NCBI GenBank assembly: GCA_036266155.1
Contig: DATANR010000470.1
Location: forward strand, 1 to 15,555
DNA: 15,555 bases
Source: SIAJ01 sp036266155
GTDB taxonomy: Bacteria > Planctomycetota > Planctomycetia > Gemmatales > Gemmataceae
Direction of reading: 5' to 3'
The number at the start of each line of letters is the position of its first letter. Positions within the stretch are counted from its first letter, which is position 1. The translations under genes and the position numbers were made by a program. Shown one piece after another: positions 14,931 through 15,555 of this stretch. Under the pieces are notes generated by a model. The model was given only the letters and a program-made list of their open reading frames with translations. It had not been told where the DNA came from and made no database searches.

Positions 14931-15555
14931 ATGCGTCTGCCACTGAAAAATAATCGTCGGGACGGGGCGGTGTTGCCCCTAGTCACCGTTTGCCTCGTTG
15001 CGTTGATGGCATTTGTTGCGCTTGCCATCGATATCGGCATGATGGCGGTCGCGCGGACGCAAGCCCAGTCCGCGGCGGACATCGGCGCTCTCGCCGGCGC
15101 CCGCACGTTGAACGGGCAGTCGGGCAACAACGTGACTGCCGCGATCGCGGAAGCCCGCGAAGCGGTGCAGAGCAATAGCATTCTCGCCAGTCAGATCACG
15201 GACACTCAGGTCGTCACCGTGCAGGCCGGCGTTTACAAGTACAACACGGCTGCGTTGCGCTTCCAGGCGGACTTCACCAACGCACCGACCGGTCTCGAAG
15301 CCTACGGCGCCATGCAAGTGCGCGTCTCCACAAGTCAAAACACCTACTTCGGCAAGGTGATGGGAGTCAGCGCCATGACCGTGGCGGCCGAAGCAACGGC
15401 CGTCCACCGCCCGCGCGACATCGCCATCAGCCTCGACTTCTCCGGCTCCATGAAGTTCTGTAGCGAGTTCAACTATCCTCCAATCTCTGGATCAACACCG
15501 GTGACGGGCGGCTTGAACCCGGATTCGGTATTTCCGCGCTTTGGCCCGTGGGTTA
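14931..15555 (+). CDS. TadG-like protein with von Willebrand A domain, partial
   Basis: The frame starts at ATG 14931 and is open to the window edge, so only the first 208 residues are seen. A short basic leader (RLPLKNNRRDG) is followed by the hydrophobic segment LPLVTVCLVALMAFVALAID and the sequence TQAQSAADIGALAGARTLNG, the hallmark of the TadG/Flp-type N-terminal domain. At residues 169-173 DFSGS fits the DxSxS metal-site (MIDAS) motif opening a VWA domain, which presumably continues outside the window. Such proteins are membrane-tethered and linked to Tad pilus function or surface adhesion. AGGGAGAG precedes the ATG by about 8 nt, and the gap from the second TadE-like gene is only 25 bp. 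Confidence 0.85.
   Translation, partial: MRLPLKNNRRDGAVLPLVTVCLVALMAFVALAIDIGMMAVARTQAQSAADIGALAGARTLNGQSGNNVTAAIAEAREAVQSNSILASQITDTQVVTVQAGVYKYNTAALRFQADFTNAPTGLEAYGAMQVRVSTSQNTYFGKVMGVSAMTVAAEATAVHRPRDIAISLDFSGSMKFCSEFNYPPISGSTPVTGGLNPDSVFPRFGPWV

Overview
The window looks like chromosomal DNA of a planctomycete, probably near the Gemmataceae. It is GC-rich by eye and carries a Tat-exported DUF1501 protein and a large beta-helix protein with the N-terminal motif LRLVALETRVVPA, which I associate with exported proteins of this group. Its genes are mostly isolated and switch strand often. The taxonomic call is inference; no marker RNA is present.

Layout. 1-260 has no recognisable gene. 261-1562 (+) is a DUF1501 protein, closed by a GNRA-loop terminator and a perfect 23-bp palindrome. 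1652-2239 (-) and 2340-3092 (+) are a divergent TetR-type repressor and short-chain dehydrogenase with a likely shared operator. 3254-5785 (+) is a protein with nine parallel beta-helix repeats. A 59-bp REP/MITE-like inverted repeat (5792-5850) follows and supplies the stop codon of a minus-strand ADP-ribosylglycohydrolase-like gene (5847-6614). 6750-7448 (+) is an exported SGNH/GDSL hydrolase. 7466-8264 (-) is a two-gene cassette: a small 76-aa protein followed by a nucleotidyltransferase-fold gene broken by a frameshift. 8372-11041 (-) is pyruvate phosphate dikinase (ppdK). 11164-11833 (+) holds an unknown 123-aa protein and a coiled-coil plus membrane-anchor protein split into two overlapping frames. 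11823-13481 (-) is amidophosphoribosyltransferase (purF). From 13804 to the window end (+) are two TadE-like pseudopilins and a TadG/VWA-type protein that runs off the edge.

How the parts relate. ppdK (pyruvate/PEP interconversion) and purF (first committed step of purine synthesis) are core metabolism. The DUF1501, beta-helix and SGNH proteins belong to the exported repertoire typical of planctomycetes. The TetR/SDR pair is a self-contained regulated oxidoreductase unit. The three Tad-type genes look like one operon for a Tad/Flp-like pilus or envelope structure. The most unusual items are the nucleotidyltransferase cassette, the split coiled-coil gene whose heptad register continues across a -1 shift, the inverted repeat that ends a gene, and a PPDK with alanine where the regulatory threonine usually sits. 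I saw no CRISPR array, tRNA, rRNA, transposase or phage module, and I cannot claim a clearly new multi-gene system.
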